This document shows, piece by piece, positions 14,313-24,474 of a stretch of 38,469 nucleotides of DNA. Position 1 is the first letter of the stretch. Every line of letters starts with the position of its first letter. This DNA is from Verrucomicrobiota bacterium (GTDB lineage: Bacteria; Verrucomicrobiota; Verrucomicrobiia; Chthoniobacterales; UBA10450): positions 1 through 38,469 of the forward strand of contig QHRF01000086.1 in assembly GCA_003220055.1 (NCBI GenBank), written 5' to 3'. The position numbers and the translations under genes are program-made. Below the pieces are notes generated by a model that saw nothing but the letters and a program-made list of their open reading frames with translations, made no database searches and had not been told where the DNA came from.

Positions 14313-17300
14313 TTACCCGATCGCCGGTTGCAGCTCGGCTTCGTCCATCGCTGGGGCGCCGATTGGTTCGCCTTTTTCCACCAGCCTGACTTCGCGATGC
14401 GCCGGGAATCCCGTGCCCGCCGGAATCAGGTGACCCATGATGACATTCTCTTTGAAGCCGCGCAGGCGATCGACCTTGCCGAGCGTTGCGGCTTCGGTTA
14501 GCACGCGCGTCGTGTCTTGGAACGATGCCGCCGAGATAAAGCTGTCGGTTTCAAGCGATGCCTTGGTGATGCCAAGCAACACTGGCACGGCTTCCGCTGG
14601 TTTGCCGCCCTTATCGACGACCTGTTTGTTCTCGTTCTCGAAGTCGAGCTTATCGACCTGATCGCCCCAAAGCAGCGAGGTGTCACCTGGATCGGTGATT
14701 TTAACTTTACGCAACATCTGACGAACGATGATCTCGATATGTTTGTCGTTAATCTCAACGCCTTGGAGCCGGTAAACTTCTTGCACTTCATTGACGAGGT
14801 GTTCCTGTAATTCCTGCGGACCACAGACCTCGAGAATTTCGTGCGGTACAATCGGACCTTCGGTCAATTGCTGGCCTTTCTTCACGAAGTCGCCCTTGAA
14901 GGCAATGATGTGTTTGGTGAGCGAAATCAGGTGCTCCTCTTCTGCGCCCGTCTCCGGGTGCTTCAAAATAAGTCGGCGTTTGCCACGAACGGTTCCGCCC
15001 ATCTCGACAACGCCATCGATCTTCGCGATCTCGGCTGCGTCTTTTGGACGCCGCGCCTCGAACAATTCTGCGACGCGCGGCAGACCACCGGTGATGTCTT
15101 TCGTCTTGGCAACTTTTCGCGGTGTTTTGGCCAATAGTGCGCCTGCGCGGATTTTTTGGTCTTCATCGACAATGACGTGCGCGCCTGCTGGAATTGAATA
15201 GCTGGCCAGCACTTCCTTTTTATCGCCAACAATGACGATTTGCGGATGCAAATCTTCTTTGTGTTCGATGATGACGGTGCCCATCAGGCCGGTCGCTTCA
15301 TCGACATCTCGCTTGATCGTGACACCCGCGATCATGTCGCGGAATTCAATCTTGCCGCTCTTGTCGGTCAGAATCGGGACGTTGTATGGGTCCCATTGCA
15401 CGAACGTCTCGCCTTTTTTCACATGCGCGCCGTCGTCTTTCGAAATCATCGAACCGATAACCACATTGTAGCGTTCGAGCTCGCGGCCTTCCGCGTTGTG
15501 CACGCTGATCGAGCCATTCTTGCTCAACACGATCCAGCTGCCATCGAGCGCTTGCACTGTGCGCAAATCGTTGAAGCGCACCGCGCCGTCATTCTTCGCT
15601 TTAATGATCGGCTGTTTGAAAGTCTGGCTCGCCGTTCCGCCGATGTGGAATGTCCGCATCGTTAATTGCGTTCCAGGCTCGCCGATCGATTGGGCTGCGA
15701 TAATTCCAACCGCTTCGCCCATTTTCACGTACTGGCCGGTGGCCAGATTCCGTCCGTAACACATTCCGCAAACGCCGCGACCGCATTCGCAGGTCAAGAC
15801 CGAGCGGATCTTCAAGCTCTCTACACCGATGCGCTGCAAATCTGCCGCGATTTTCTCGTCGATGAGTTGGTTGGCTTTGACGATCTTTTTCTTCTTGTCC
15901 ACTGGGTCCGCGATCGTTTCGCAGCTGACGCGGCCGATGATTCGCTGGGCAAGATCGACAACTTCCTCGTCGCCCTCGTAAATCGAGCGGACGACGATCC
16001 CGTTAACGGTGCCGCAATCTTCTATATTGATAATAACGTCTTGTGCCGCGTCGACCAATTTACGGGTGAGATAACCGGAGTCCGCAGTCTTTAGCGCGGT
16101 GTCGGCCAGACCTTTGCGCGCGCCGTGAGTCGAGATGAAATACTCGAGCACGCTCAAGCCTTCGCGGAAGTTGGAAGTGATCGGTCGCTCGATGATTTCG
16201 CCGCTCGGCTTCGCCATCAAACCGCGCATGCCTGCGAGTTGACGGACTTGTTGACGATTGCCACGCGCGCCGGAGTCGACCATCAAATAAACCGGATTGA
16301 GTTCCTTACGGCCGTCGTTGTGTTCCAATGTACGGAACATGACGTTCGAAATCTCGTCGCCGGCGTGCGTCCAGATATCGATGATCTTGTTGTAACGCTC
16401 GCCGTCGGTGATGATGCCTTTGCGATATTGCTGTTCGACCTGGCGGATCTGTTTGTAGGCGTTCTCCAGTTCGGTCTCTTTTTCCTTCGGAATAATCATG
16501 TCCGAAATTCCGATCGAGATTCCCGCCCGTGTCGCCTCGGTGAAGCCAAGCTCTTTCAGCTTGTCGAGGGTCGCGACCGTCGCCGCTGGTCCCGCAACCT
16601 GATAGCAGCGCCAAATGATGTCGCTCAGTTGTTTCTTGCCGGCGGGTCGATTAAAGAAACCGAGCTCTTTCGGCCAAATCTGATTGAAGACGACGCGGCC
16701 CGCGGTTGTCTCGAGGACTTTTACGTCGGCCTTTCCGAAAATTGTTTGGCGGCCGAAATCCGGATTTTGGAAACGGATGCGATCGTGTGTTTTGACCGAG
16801 CCTTCGGCCATGGCGAATTCTACTTCGACTGGCTCGGCGAAGAGCGGCAGATGGCCGTCCTTTTTCACCACTCCGCGCGGATTTTGCGTCATGTAATAGC
16901 AGCCGAGCGTGATGTCTTGCGACGGCGTCGTGATCGGTTTGCCGCTGGATGGTGAGAAAATGTTATTCGGCGCGAGCATCAGCATGCGCGCTTCCAATTG
17001 CGCCTCGACCGAGAGGGGCACGTGCACTGCCATCTGGTCGCCGTCGAAGTCCGCGTTATACGCGGTACAGACGAGCGGGTGAATCCGGATCGCTTCGCCT
17101 TCGATCAATTGTGGCTCGAAGGCCTGGATCGACAATCGATGCAGCGTCGGCGCGCGGTTGAGCAACACCGGATGTCCGCGGGTGACTTCATCAAGTATGT
17201 CCCAGACTTCCGGTGTCTGGCGCTCGATCATTTTCTTCGCGCTGCGCACGGTGTGCACGTAGCCGAGGTCTTTCAGTCGCCGAATGATGAACGGCTCGAA

Positions 17301-18431
17301 CAAAACGAGCGCCATTTTCTTGGGCAAACCGCACTGATGAAGTTTGAGTTCGGGCCCGATAACGATCACTGATCGGCCTGAATAATCGACGCGCTTGCCG
17401 AGCAAATTCTGGCGGAAACGTCCGCCTTTGCCCTTGAGCATGTCGCTGAGTGATTTCAGCGGGCGGTTGCCGGCGCCGGTGACCGCGCGGCCATGGCGGC
17501 CGTTGTCAAACAAGGCGTCCACCGCTTCCTGCAACATTCGCTTTTCGTTTCGAATGATGACGTCCGGGGTTTTGAGCTGGAGCAAATTCTTGAGTCGATT
17601 GTTCCGGTTGATGACGCGACGGTAGAGATCGTTCAGGTCGGAGGTCGCGAAACGTCCGCCTTCCAGTGGAACGAGCGGACGCAGATCCGGCGGGATTACC
17701 GGAAGCACGTCGAGAATCATCCACTCTGGCCGTGCGTGCGATGACATGAAGCCCTGCACGAGCTTGAGCCGCTTCGCGAGCTTCTTACGAATCTGTTTGC
17801 TCTTGGTCGCGCCCATCGCCTTTTCCAGCTCTTTGTTCAGCTTGTTGAGCTCGATCTCGGAGAGAAGCTTCTTGATCGCTTCCGCGCCCATCCCAGCCAC
17901 GAAATCCTCGCCGTACTGTTCCTGCGCTTCGCGATACTCGACTTCGTTCAGCAGTTGCGCCCTTTGCAGCGGCGTCTTGCCCGGATCAATGACGATGTAG
18001 TCCTCGTAGTAAATGACGCGCTCGAGCTGACGTGCGCTCATGTCGAGCATCAAGCCGATGCGCGACGGCATGCATTTGTAAAACCAAATGTGCGAAACCG
18101 GGACGGCGAGCTCGATGTGGCCCATGCGCTCGCGCCGGACCCGCGCGAGCGTGACTTCAACGCCGCAACGATCACAGATGACGCCCTTGTGTTTGATCCG
18201 CTTGTATTTTCCGCAGGAGCATTCCCAATCGCGGGTCGGACCGAAGATTCGTTCGCAGAAAAGGCCGCCCTTCTCCGGTTTAAACGTTCGATAATTGATC
18301 GTCTCCGGATTTTTGACTTCGCCTTTACTCCACGACCGCATCGTGTCGCTCGAAGCCACGCCAATTGCGACCTGGTCGAAACCGACCGCTCTCTCTTCGC
18401 CCACTAACTCACGCCAGGAATGTTCGTTCAT
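14313..18431 (-). CDS. rpoC: RNA polymerase beta' subunit
   Basis: The 1372-residue product is the catalytic beta' subunit. The N-terminal zinc finger has Cys71, Cys73, Cys86 and Cys89. The active site NADFDGDQ is at residues 459-466, the three aspartates holding Mg. A second zinc site appears as [13 protein letters not shown] later in the protein. The bridge/trigger region ([21 protein letters not shown]) is intact. It starts at the ATG at 18431 with GGAG nine bases upstream and follows rpoB by 33 bases. The large bacterial insertions seen in some phyla are absent in the middle. Confidence 0.98.
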   Translation of the reverse strand: MNEHSWRELVGEERAVGFDQVAIGVASSDTMRSWSKGEVKNPETINYRTFKPEKGGLFCERIFGPTRDWECSCGKYKRIKHKGVICDRCGVEVTLARVRRERMGHIELAVPVSHIWFYKCMPSRIGLMLDMSARQLERVIYYEDYIVIDPGKTPLQRAQLLNEVEYREAQEQYGEDFVAGMGAEAIKKLLSEIELNKLNKELEKAMGATKSKQIRKKLAKRLKLVQGFMSSHARPEWMILDVLPVIPPDLRPLVPLEGGRFATSDLNDLYRRVINRNNRLKNLLQLKTPDVIIRNEKRMLQEAVDALFDNGRHGRAVTGAGNRPLKSLSDMLKGKGGRFRQNLLGKRVDYSGRSVIVIGPELKLHQCGLPKKMALVLFEPFIIRRLKDLGYVHTVRSAKKMIERQTPEVWDILDEVTRGHPVLLNRAPTLHRLSIQAFEPQLIEGEAIRIHPLVCTAYNADFDGDQMAVHVPLSVEAQLEARMLMLAPNNIFSPSSGKPITTPSQDITLGCYYMTQNPRGVVKKDGHLPLFAEPVEVEFAMAEGSVKTHDRIRFQNPDFGRQTIFGKADVKVLETTAGRVVFNQIWPKELGFFNRPAGKKQLSDIIWRCYQVAGPAATVATLDKLKELGFTEATRAGISIGISDMIIPKEKETELENAYKQIRQVEQQYRKGIITDGERYNKIIDIWTHAGDEISNVMFRTLEHNDGRKELNPVYLMVDSGARGNRQQVRQLAGMRGLMAKPSGEIIERPITSNFREGLSVLEYFISTHGARKGLADTALKTADSGYLTRKLVDAAQDVIINIEDCGTVNGIVVRSIYEGDEEVVDLAQRIIGRVSCETIADPVDKKKKIVKANQLIDEKIAADLQRIGVESLKIRSVLTCECGRGVCGMCYGRNLATGQYVKMGEAVGIIAAQSIGEPGTQLTMRTFHIGGTASQTFKQPIIKAKNDGAVRFNDLRTVQALDGSWIVLSKNGSISVHNAEGRELERYNVVIGSMISKDDGAHVKKGETFVQWDPYNVPILTDKSGKIEFRDMIAGVTIKRDVDEATGLMGTVIIEHKEDLHPQIVIVGDKKEVLASYSIPAGAHVIVDEDQKIRAGALLAKTPRKVAKTKDITGGLPRVAELFEARRPKDAAEIAKIDGVVEMGGTVRGKRRLILKHPETGAEEEHLISLTKHIIAFKGDFVKKGQQLTEGPIVPHEILEVCGPQELQEHLVNEVQEVYRLQGVEINDKHIEIIVRQMLRKVKITDPGDTSLLWGDQVDKLDFENENKQVVDKGGKPAEAVPVLLGITKASLETDSFISAASFQDTTRVLTEAATLGKVDRLRGFKENVIMGHLIPAGTGFPAHREVRLVEKGEPIGAPAMDEAELQPAIG

Positions 18432-18464
18432 TGATTCTCCAAATGTAAATGTCGATGTAAAAAT

Positions 18465-21400
18465 TTATGCGAGGTGCTCAAAGACTGTGGTCGGAGCCTG
18501 GCCGCCGACTTTCACGTCGAGGCCGAGACTCTGCATTTCCTTGATCAGCACGTTGAAAGATTCAGGCGTGCCCGCTTCGAGCGAATTGTCGCCTTTGACG
18601 ATCGATTCGTAGATGCGGGTGCGTCCTTGCACGTCGTCGGATTTCACGGTCAGCAGTTCCTGCAATGTGTAAGCGGCGCCGTAAGCTTCGAGCGCCCAGA
18701 CTTCCATTTCACCGAAACGCTGGCCGCCATATTGCGCCTTTCCGCCGAGCGGTTGCTGCGTCACGAGTGAGTAGGGGCCGACCGCGCGCGCGTGGATCTT
18801 GTCCGCGACCAGGTGGCCAAGCTTCATCATATAGATATACCCAACCACCACTTCTTGATCGAAGGGATCGCCAGTGCGGCCGTCGAACAACTTCGCTTTG
18901 CCGGTTTCCTGGACCCAACTGAATCCTTCTTCCTTGCGCGCGTCCTTTAAGTAATCGCGGATTTTGCTCTCCTTGATTCCGTCGAACACTGGCGTGGCAA
19001 CTTTGAAGCCGAGCGCTTTAGCCGCGACGCCGAGATGCGTTTCCAAAACTTGACCGACGTTCATTCGGCTCGGCACGCCAAGCGGATTGAGCACGATCTC
19101 AACCGGAGTTCCGTCCGCGAGGAAGGGCATGTCTTCTTCCGGGACGATGCGCGCGACCACTCCTTTGTTGCCGTGACGGCCGGCCATTTTGTCGCCGACC
19201 GAAAGTTTGCGTTTCGAAGCGATGAAAACTTTGACCTGTTTGATGATGCCGGGATCGATGTCGTCGCCGCTTTCCACCCGATCCATCGAGCGTTCGCGCT
19301 CGAGTTCGAGCTCGGCGAACTTGTGTTCGTAGTGGCCGATGATCTCGCGGATCTTGTTCCGAATCGGACTCGGATCGATCTCGATGTGATCGTAAACGTT
19401 CGCCAGTTTGCGCAGGAGCGTCTTGGTGATCTTGCGATTGGCCGGAATAATGATCTCGCCCGTCTCGGCGTTGACGACGTCGAGAGGAATTTTTTCGCCG
19501 AGTAGAATATTTGAGAGCGAATCGGTGAGTTGTTCGATCAGCTCTTCTTTCTTCCGCCGATGCTCTTCCATAATCGCTTTAATCTGCTTCTTCGTTTCCG
19601 CCGGCGTCAGCTTCTCGCGGGAGACTTCCTTGCGCGAAGAAACCTTCACATCCATGACGATGCCGTAGGTGCCAGATGGAACGGTCAGCGAAGTGTCTTT
19701 TACGTCGGCCGCCTTTTCGCCGAAAATCGCGCGCAGCAATCGTTCTTCCGGCGCCAGTTCGGTCTCGCTCTTCGGCGTGATTTTGCCGACGAGAATGTCG
19801 CCCGGCTTCACTTCCGCGCCGACGCGAACGACTCCGTCCGGTCCGAGATTTCGCAGAGCTTCTTCGCTGACGTTTGGAATGTCTCGGGTGATTTCCTCTG
19901 GACCGAGCTTGGTGTCGCGGGCGCCGATCTCGAATTCATCGATGTGAATCGACGTGTAAATATCCTCCTTCACGACCTTCTCCGAGATCATGATAGCGTC
20001 TTCAAAGTTGTAGCCGTTCCATGGCATGAACGCGACGAGCACGTTGCGGCCGAGTGCGAGCTCGCCGTGGTCCGTGTTCGGGCCATCGGCAATGATCTGC
20101 TCTTTCTTGACGTGCTGCCCTCTCTTGACGATCGGCTTCTGATTCACGCATGTGCCGGCGTTGGAGCGCATGAATTTGCGCAGTTCGTAAACGTAAAGTC
20201 CTTCTTCGGGATCGGTCTTTATTTTTTTCCGGTGTTCTGGAACATGGCCGTCTTTAGAGACGATAATCTGGTCGGCTGTAACTGATGCGACCTTGCCGCT
20301 ATCAATCGCGATCAGAACCGCATGTGAGTCGCGAGCGACTTTGCCTTCCAAACCGGTACCAACCAATGGGGCTTCCGAAACGATCAGCGGAACGCCCTGG
20401 CGCTGCATATTCGAACCCATTAACGCGCGATTCGCGTCGTCGTGTTCGAGGAACGGAATCAATCCCGCCGCGACCGAGACAAGCTGTTTCGGCGACACGT
20501 CCATGTAATGGACTTTCGACGGCTCGACTTCCAAAAAGTCGCCGCGATAACGAACCGAAACTTTTTCGCCGGTGAAATGACCGCGGCCGTCAACCGCCGC
20601 GTTCGCTTGCGCGACAAGGTAGTTTTCTTCCTTATCGCCAGTCAGATAGTCGATATCATCCGTGACACGGCCGTTCGTGACTTTGCGATAAGGTGTTTCA
20701 ATGAAACCAAACTCGTTGATCCGCGCGAAAGTCGACATCGAGCTGATCAAACCGATGTTCGGTCCTTCCGGCGTCTCGATCGGACAAATTCGGCCGTAGT
20801 GAGACGGATGCACGTCGCGCACTTCGAATCCGGCGCGATCGCGACTCAATCCGCCTGGTCCGAGCGCGGACAACCGGCGCTTGTGCGTTAATTCCGCAAG
20901 CGGATTCGTTTGATCCATGAACTGCGAGAGCTGCGAGCGACCGAAGAAATCTCTAATCACGGCGCTGAGCGCTTTGGGATTGACCAATTTCTGCGGCGTC
21001 ATGCCGTCGACGTTGATGTCGAACAACGTCATGCGTTCTTTCACCAGTCGCTCAGTGCGGGCGAGACCGACTCGGCACTGATTCGCGAGCAATTCGCCCA
21101 CTGTTCGCACCCGGCGGCTGCCGAGGTGATCGATGTCGTCGAGCGTGCCTTCGCCGCGGCGCAGATTGATCAAGTATTTGATCGCAGCGATGAAATCTTT
21201 GTCGGTCAAAATTCGCTCGGTAAGATCGACATCGATCCCGAGTTTCTGATTAATTTTGTAACGGCCGACGCGACCGAGATCGTATTTCTTCGGATCGAAG
21301 AACAGTCGCTTCAGCAAAGCGCGCGCGTTGGCCACGGTCGGCGGATCCCCAGGGCGCAATCGGCGGTAAATATCTTTTAGCGCTTCCTCCTGATCGTGCG

Positions 21401-22274
21401 CCGGATCTTTGCGGAGCGCTTTGACGACGGTGTCGTCGTTGGAAATATCGATGACCTTAACTTCCTTAATCCCGAGACCCATGACCTGGCGAACGGTCGC
21501 GAGTGTGAGCGGTTCAAAAGCCCGAGCAACGGTCACTTCGCCGTCACGGACTTCCGCCGTCAGAACTTTGGTCGCGAGCTTCTCTTCGTCGAGTTTCTCG
21601 CTCAGCTTCAGATTCTCGATGTTGTAAAAGAGTTTGATGACGTCCTCGTCTGACCCGTAGCCAAGGGCTCGAAGGAAAGTCGTGGCCAGGAATTTGCGAC
21701 GCCGTTTGCGACGATCGAGATAAATGTAAAGAAGATCGGCGGTATCGAATTGCACTTCGATCCATGAACCGCGGTCCGGAATAATCCGGAAGCTGTAAAG
21801 AACTTTGCCATTGAGGTGGATGGTCGACTCAAACGCTATGCCCGGTGAACGGTGCAGCTGGGAAACGACTACGCGCTCGGCCCCATTAATGACAAACGTG
21901 CCTTGTGGTGTCATGAGCGGGATTTCGCCCATGTAAACTTTTTCTTCCTTCGTTCCTTTCTCCTCGCGGAGTTGAAAGGTTACGTGGAGCGGCGCGCTGT
22001 AAGTCTGACCCTCGCGTTGCGCTTCGAGCGCGGTCAGCTTCGGCTCGCCGATTTCGTAATGGCTGAAATCGAGGACGGCTTTTTCGTCGTAGCTCTCAAT
22101 CGGGAAAACTTCCCTGAAAACGGCCTGGAGCCCGTGGTTCTTGCGCTTGGCAAATGGAACGTCTTTTTGGAGAAAATCGACGTAGGAGTTGAGTTGAACC
22201 TCAATCAGGTTTGGAGGCTCGATGGCTTCCTTGATTGTTCCGAAGTGGATGCGTTCCGAATTTCGTTCTGACAT
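18465..22274 (-). CDS. rpoB: RNA polymerase beta subunit
   Basis: The 1269-residue beta subunit forms the RNA polymerase catalytic cleft with beta'. It carries the rifampicin-pocket region [20 protein letters not shown] followed by RLSALGPGG, with the usual residues at the Asp, His and Ser positions where resistance mutations fall, so no built-in rifampicin resistance is apparent. C-terminal blocks [13 protein letters not shown] and [19 protein letters not shown] are intact. I start at the ATG at 22274; a GTG two codons upstream is possible. A promoter candidate lies about 100 bases upstream. Confidence 0.98.
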   Translation of the reverse strand: MSERNSERIHFGTIKEAIEPPNLIEVQLNSYVDFLQKDVPFAKRKNHGLQAVFREVFPIESYDEKAVLDFSHYEIGEPKLTALEAQREGQTYSAPLHVTFQLREEKGTKEEKVYMGEIPLMTPQGTFVINGAERVVVSQLHRSPGIAFESTIHLNGKVLYSFRIIPDRGSWIEVQFDTADLLYIYLDRRKRRRKFLATTFLRALGYGSDEDVIKLFYNIENLKLSEKLDEEKLATKVLTAEVRDGEVTVARAFEPLTLATVRQVMGLGIKEVKVIDISNDDTVVKALRKDPAHDQEEALKDIYRRLRPGDPPTVANARALLKRLFFDPKKYDLGRVGRYKINQKLGIDVDLTERILTDKDFIAAIKYLINLRRGEGTLDDIDHLGSRRVRTVGELLANQCRVGLARTERLVKERMTLFDINVDGMTPQKLVNPKALSAVIRDFFGRSQLSQFMDQTNPLAELTHKRRLSALGPGGLSRDRAGFEVRDVHPSHYGRICPIETPEGPNIGLISSMSTFARINEFGFIETPYRKVTNGRVTDDIDYLTGDKEENYLVAQANAAVDGRGHFTGEKVSVRYRGDFLEVEPSKVHYMDVSPKQLVSVAAGLIPFLEHDDANRALMGSNMQRQGVPLIVSEAPLVGTGLEGKVARDSHAVLIAIDSGKVASVTADQIIVSKDGHVPEHRKKIKTDPEEGLYVYELRKFMRSNAGTCVNQKPIVKRGQHVKKEQIIADGPNTDHGELALGRNVLVAFMPWNGYNFEDAIMISEKVVKEDIYTSIHIDEFEIGARDTKLGPEEITRDIPNVSEEALRNLGPDGVVRVGAEVKPGDILVGKITPKSETELAPEERLLRAIFGEKAADVKDTSLTVPSGTYGIVMDVKVSSRKEVSREKLTPAETKKQIKAIMEEHRRKKEELIEQLTDSLSNILLGEKIPLDVVNAETGEIIIPANRKITKTLLRKLANVYDHIEIDPSPIRNKIREIIGHYEHKFAELELERERSMDRVESGDDIDPGIIKQVKVFIASKRKLSVGDKMAGRHGNKGVVARIVPEEDMPFLADGTPVEIVLNPLGVPSRMNVGQVLETHLGVAAKALGFKVATPVFDGIKESKIRDYLKDARKEEGFSWVQETGKAKLFDGRTGDPFDQEVVVGYIYMMKLGHLVADKIHARAVGPYSLVTQQPLGGKAQYGGQRFGEMEVWALEAYGAAYTLQELLTVKSDDVQGRTRIYESIVKGDNSLEAGTPESFNVLIKEMQSLGLDVKVGGQAPTTVFEHLA

Positions 22275-22373
22275 AATCACCAGGCCACGGGGTTATTCTC
22301 GCGCCGATCCACAATAAATTGCGGCCGCTTGGGTACAAAGAGCCTACTGCGTCACCGGAGAGCGAGGAGTGCA

Positions 22374-22402
22374 AAAATCGCCTCAAAACAGCGGCTTGTC
22401 AA
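22374..22402 (-). promoter_or_regulatory. candidate sigma70 promoter for rpoBC
   Basis: On the minus strand TTGACA (22402-22397) is a perfect -35 box, and GATTTT lies 17 bases further (22379-22374). Transcription would start near 22366 and give a leader of about 90 bases. It lies downstream of the rplL terminator, which would otherwise cut off rpoBC. Confidence 0.5.
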
Positions 22403-22500
22403 ATAAGACCCCACCGTTTTGCTGCAAGCTTCGTTTTTACCACCAACTGCAGGTTAAAAATAAGTCTCCTTACTTCTAACAAAAACCGAGACTAAACCAA

Positions 22501-22539
22501 AACGGCCGCCACGCAAGACAATTTCGCGCGGCGGCCGTT
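22501..22539 (-). terminator. terminator or attenuator after rplL
   Basis: AACGGCCGCC (22501-22510) and GGCGGCCGTT (22530-22539) form a perfect 10-bp stem, 12 bases after the rplL stop. On the minus strand it is followed by TTGGTTTAGTCTCGG and then TTTTTG. The loop is long (19 bases). It may terminate or attenuate, lowering rpoBC relative to the ribosomal proteins. Confidence 0.6.
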
Positions 22540-22551
22540 GTAAAAATTTGC

Positions 22552-22938
22552 TTACTTGATTTCGACCTTCGCCCCCGCCGCTTCGACCTTTTTCTTGATC
22601 TCCTCGGCTTCCTGCTTGGTAACGCCTTCTTTGATTGGCTTGGGAGCGCCTTCCACCAGCGCTTTCGCCTCGGCCAATCCAAGGCCCGGAACCGCGCTGC
22701 GGATTTCCTTGATGACACCAATCTTGTTTGCGCCCATTTCTTTCAAAATCACGTCGAACGTGGCTTTCTCTTCCGCCGCCGGTGCTGCTGCTCCGCCGCC
22801 AGCCGCTGGCGCCGCTGCCACCGCAACCGGTGCGGCCGCGCTTACGCCCCATTTTTCTTCGAGTTGTTTTACCAAGCCAGCAATCTCGAGAACGGACAAT
22901 CCGCTGAGTTGCTCCACCAATTTATCTTTGTCTGCCAT
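22552..22938 (-). CDS. rplL: 50S ribosomal protein L7/L12
   Basis: L7/L12 forms the stalk that recruits and activates translation GTPases. The 128-residue product has the dimerising N-terminal helices ([27 protein letters not shown]), an Ala-rich hinge at about 38-60, and the conserved C-terminal domain ([43 protein letters not shown]). The ATG at 22938 is preceded by GGAGG at good spacing; an upstream in-frame extension is spurious. A palindromic repeat lies in the 141-base spacer to rplJ. Confidence 0.97.
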   Translation of the reverse strand: MADKDKLVEQLSGLSVLEIAGLVKQLEEKWGVSAAAPVAVAAAPAAGGGAAAPAAEEKATFDVILKEMGANKIGVIKEIRSAVPGLGLAEAKALVEGAPKPIKEGVTKQEAEEIKKKVEAAGAKVEIK

Positions 22939-23022
22939 TTTTTTCCTCCAATTGCCGCTTCCGAAAGCTTCCGGAAAATTAAGGCCGATCGCCATCAGCC
23001 CGGACAGTGTTTTTGTTGTTTA

Positions 23023-23074
23023 TTGTAGGGCAACCGCTTCGGTTGCCGAGGCAGGCAATTCGCCCACCCTACAA
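23023..23074. repeat. 52-bp REP-like palindromic element
   Basis: The outer inverted repeat TTGTAGGG (23023-23030) and CCCTACAA (23067-23074) encloses two inner hairpins: GGCAACCG-CTT-CGGTTGCC (23029-23047) and GGC-AATTC-GCC (23053-23063). The structure resembles paired REP (BIME-like) elements spread by REP-associated tyrosine transposases. It lies in the rplJ-rplL spacer and will be transcribed. Confidence 0.8.
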
Positions 23075-23079
23075 AAAAT

Positions 23080-23616
23080 TTATGTTGCCGGCGTTTCCGC
23101 GGGCGCGCCCTCCCTTTCGCTCTTCGCTTTCAGCAATCTCGCCAGCGATGAAGCCGGTTCATTAAGTAAGCGCACAAGTTTCGTAGCCGGCGAGAGGAGC
23201 AACCCGAGCAGTTGGGCCTGCAAAACTTCCCGCGGCGGCAAATCCGCCAGGGCTTCGATTTCAGCGGTGGAAACGACCGTACGATCGATCAGGCCGAGTT
23301 TGAGCATCGCCTTTTTGAATTCACCGGCGAACGTTTTCAAAACTTTTGCTACAGGCGCGACATCTTTTTCTCCCGTCACGACTGCCGTCTGCCCGGCGAG
23401 CTTTCCGTCACCGCTTGGAAGCCCCGATGCCTCCATCGCGCGCTTTAAAAAGCTATTTTTGACGACGTGAATTTCTGCGCCGGTGGCGGCCAGCCGTTTC
23501 CGCAGCTCGCTAAAATCGTCGACTTTCATGTGCTGGTAGTCAGCCACCAGGACAAAGGACGATTCCTTCAACTGTTCGGACAGGTTCGAAACGATATTGG
23601 CTTTTTCTGGTCTCAT
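23080..23616 (-). CDS. rplJ: 50S ribosomal protein L10
   Basis: L10 anchors the L7/L12 dimers to 23S rRNA. The 178-residue product starts MRPEKANIVSNL and shows SFVLVADYQHMKVDDFSELRK-type N-terminal blocks, VVKNSFLKRAM, and the long C-terminal helix (ATKLVRLLNEPASSLARLLKAKSE) that carries L7/L12. Only 11 bases separate it from rplA, and that spacer is filled by the motif AGATCGACATC. No Shine-Dalgarno is obvious, so translation is probably coupled to rplA. Confidence 0.97.
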   Translation of the reverse strand: MRPEKANIVSNLSEQLKESSFVLVADYQHMKVDDFSELRKRLAATGAEIHVVKNSFLKRAMEASGLPSGDGKLAGQTAVVTGEKDVAPVAKVLKTFAGEFKKAMLKLGLIDRTVVSTAEIEALADLPPREVLQAQLLGLLLSPATKLVRLLNEPASSLARLLKAKSEREGAPAETPAT

Positions 23617-23627
23617 GATGTCGATCT

Positions 23628-24338
23628 TTATGCGGCTTGTCCGGCCAGGTAAGGCGATGGATCGAGTTTCAGGCCGGGCGACATTGTCGCGCTTAATGTC
23701 ATCGCGTCAACAAATCGGCCTTTGGCTGTGGCCGGGCGCGCGCGAACCACTGCTTCAATCACGGCGTTGCCATTTTCTACCAGCGCTTTTTCTTCAAACG
23801 AAAATTTTCCAACCGGTACGGCGACGTTGCCGTTTTTATCGAGTTTAAATTCAACCCGGCCAGCTTTGACTTCCTGAACTGCTTTGGCCGTATCTTCGGC
23901 GACTGTTCCAGCTTTAGGATTCGGCATGAGACCGCGTGGTCCGAGCACTTTTCCGAGCTTGCGCACTTCGGCCATCGCCGTCGGTGTCGCGACCGCGACG
24001 TCAAAATCTTGAAAACCTTCCTGAACTTTTTGGATCAAATCTTTAAAGCCGACGTGCTCAGCGCCGACGTCTTTCGCCGCTTTTGCCGCTGCGCCCTCAG
24101 CGAATACGAGGACTCGCACGTGTTTGCCACTTCCATGGGGCAATGCGCAGGTGCCGCGCACCATTTGATCGGATTGTTTTGGATCGACACCCAGACGGAA
24201 CGAGACCGTGACTGTTTGATCGAACTTGGTCGGCGGAAACTTCTTCAGCGTGGCGACCGCGTCGTTGAGGCTGTAGGATTTTTTGCGGTCCACCTGCTCG
24301 GCGGCGGCGCGATAACGTTTACTACGTTTTAGTTGCAT
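23628..24338 (-). CDS. rplA: 50S ribosomal protein L1
   Basis: L1 forms the mobile stalk at the ribosomal E site and often represses its own operon. The 236-residue product begins MQLKRSKRYRAAAEQVD, with the family blocks KFDQTVTVSFRLGVDPKQSDQMVRG-like and RGLMPNPKAGTV (residues about 130-145), and TMSPGLKLD at the end. The ATG at 24338 is fixed by the conserved SKRYRAA start. It heads the minus-strand cluster: rplK, normally the gene before it, is not present, and the upstream neighbour is transcribed the other way. Confidence 0.98.
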   Translation of the reverse strand: MQLKRSKRYRAAAEQVDRKKSYSLNDAVATLKKFPPTKFDQTVTVSFRLGVDPKQSDQMVRGTCALPHGSGKHVRVLVFAEGAAAKAAKDVGAEHVGFKDLIQKVQEGFQDFDVAVATPTAMAEVRKLGKVLGPRGLMPNPKAGTVAEDTAKAVQEVKAGRVEFKLDKNGNVAVPVGKFSFEEKALVENGNAVIEAVVRARPATAKGRFVDAMTLSATMSPGLKLDPSPYLAGQAA

Positions 24339-24363
24339 AGTTTTGCGCAGTATTAGCGGTCAC
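24322..24363 (-). CDS. possible 13-codon leader ORF overlapping rplA start
   Basis: A GTG at 24363 lies 8 bases after AGGAGG and opens a frame MTANTAQNYATKT that stops at TAG (24324-24322), 15 bases inside rplA in another frame. Such an overlap would bring terminating ribosomes onto the rplA start, which has no ribosome site of its own. No homology is claimed; it may be chance. Confidence 0.3.
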   Translation of the reverse strand: MTANTAQNYATKT

Positions 24364-24382
24364 CGCGGCGACCTCCTGCTAA
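24353..24382 (-). promoter_or_regulatory. rplA leader hairpin with AGGAGG in a bulge
   Basis: In the minus-strand RNA, UUAGC-AGGA-GGUCGCC-GC-GGUGACC-GCUAA folds into a 12-pair hairpin with one G-U pair and a one-sided AGGA bulge. AGGAGG (24377-24372) is thus partly looped out. It is 33 bases before the rplA ATG, too far for normal use, but 8 bases before a GTG. It is a candidate autoregulatory site. Confidence 0.5.
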
Positions 24383-24413
24383 TTTAGCCCGCCTCTCAGC
24401 GAAGCGGGGCGGC

Positions 24414-24442
24414 ACAGTAGGGGAGCATTTTAGGATTGTCAA
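24414..24442 (-). promoter_or_regulatory. candidate sigma70 promoter for rplA-rplJ-rplL
   Basis: On the minus strand TTGACA (24442-24437) and TACTGT (24419-24414) are 17 bases apart. Transcription would start near 24407 and include the leader hairpin. The same TTGACA-N17 layout occurs before rpoB. Confidence 0.5.
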
Positions 24443-24474
24443 CGCCGGGCAATCTCTGGTAAAACCCAGGGGTT

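Larger units (their letters stand above)
22281..22551 (-). other. rplL-rpoB spacer, longest gene-free stretch
   Basis: The 277-base gap holds the hairpin terminator after rplL and the rpoB promoter candidate. The piece between them (about 22403-22500) is AT-richer than its surroundings, with several A/T runs. I see no conserved ORF or recognisable RNA in it. Confidence 0.5.

Noticed and set aside
16125-16955. Long plus-strand open frame opposite rpoC
   Set aside because: It is antisense to the conserved rpoC core; high-GC codon bias leaves open frames on the other strand. Composition (Arg/Asp/Phe-rich) is that of a shadow frame.
22556-23470. Plus-strand frame of 304 codons opposite rplL and rplJ
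   Set aside because: Antisense to two ribosomal protein genes; Ala/Ser-rich shadow of the L7/L12 hinge.
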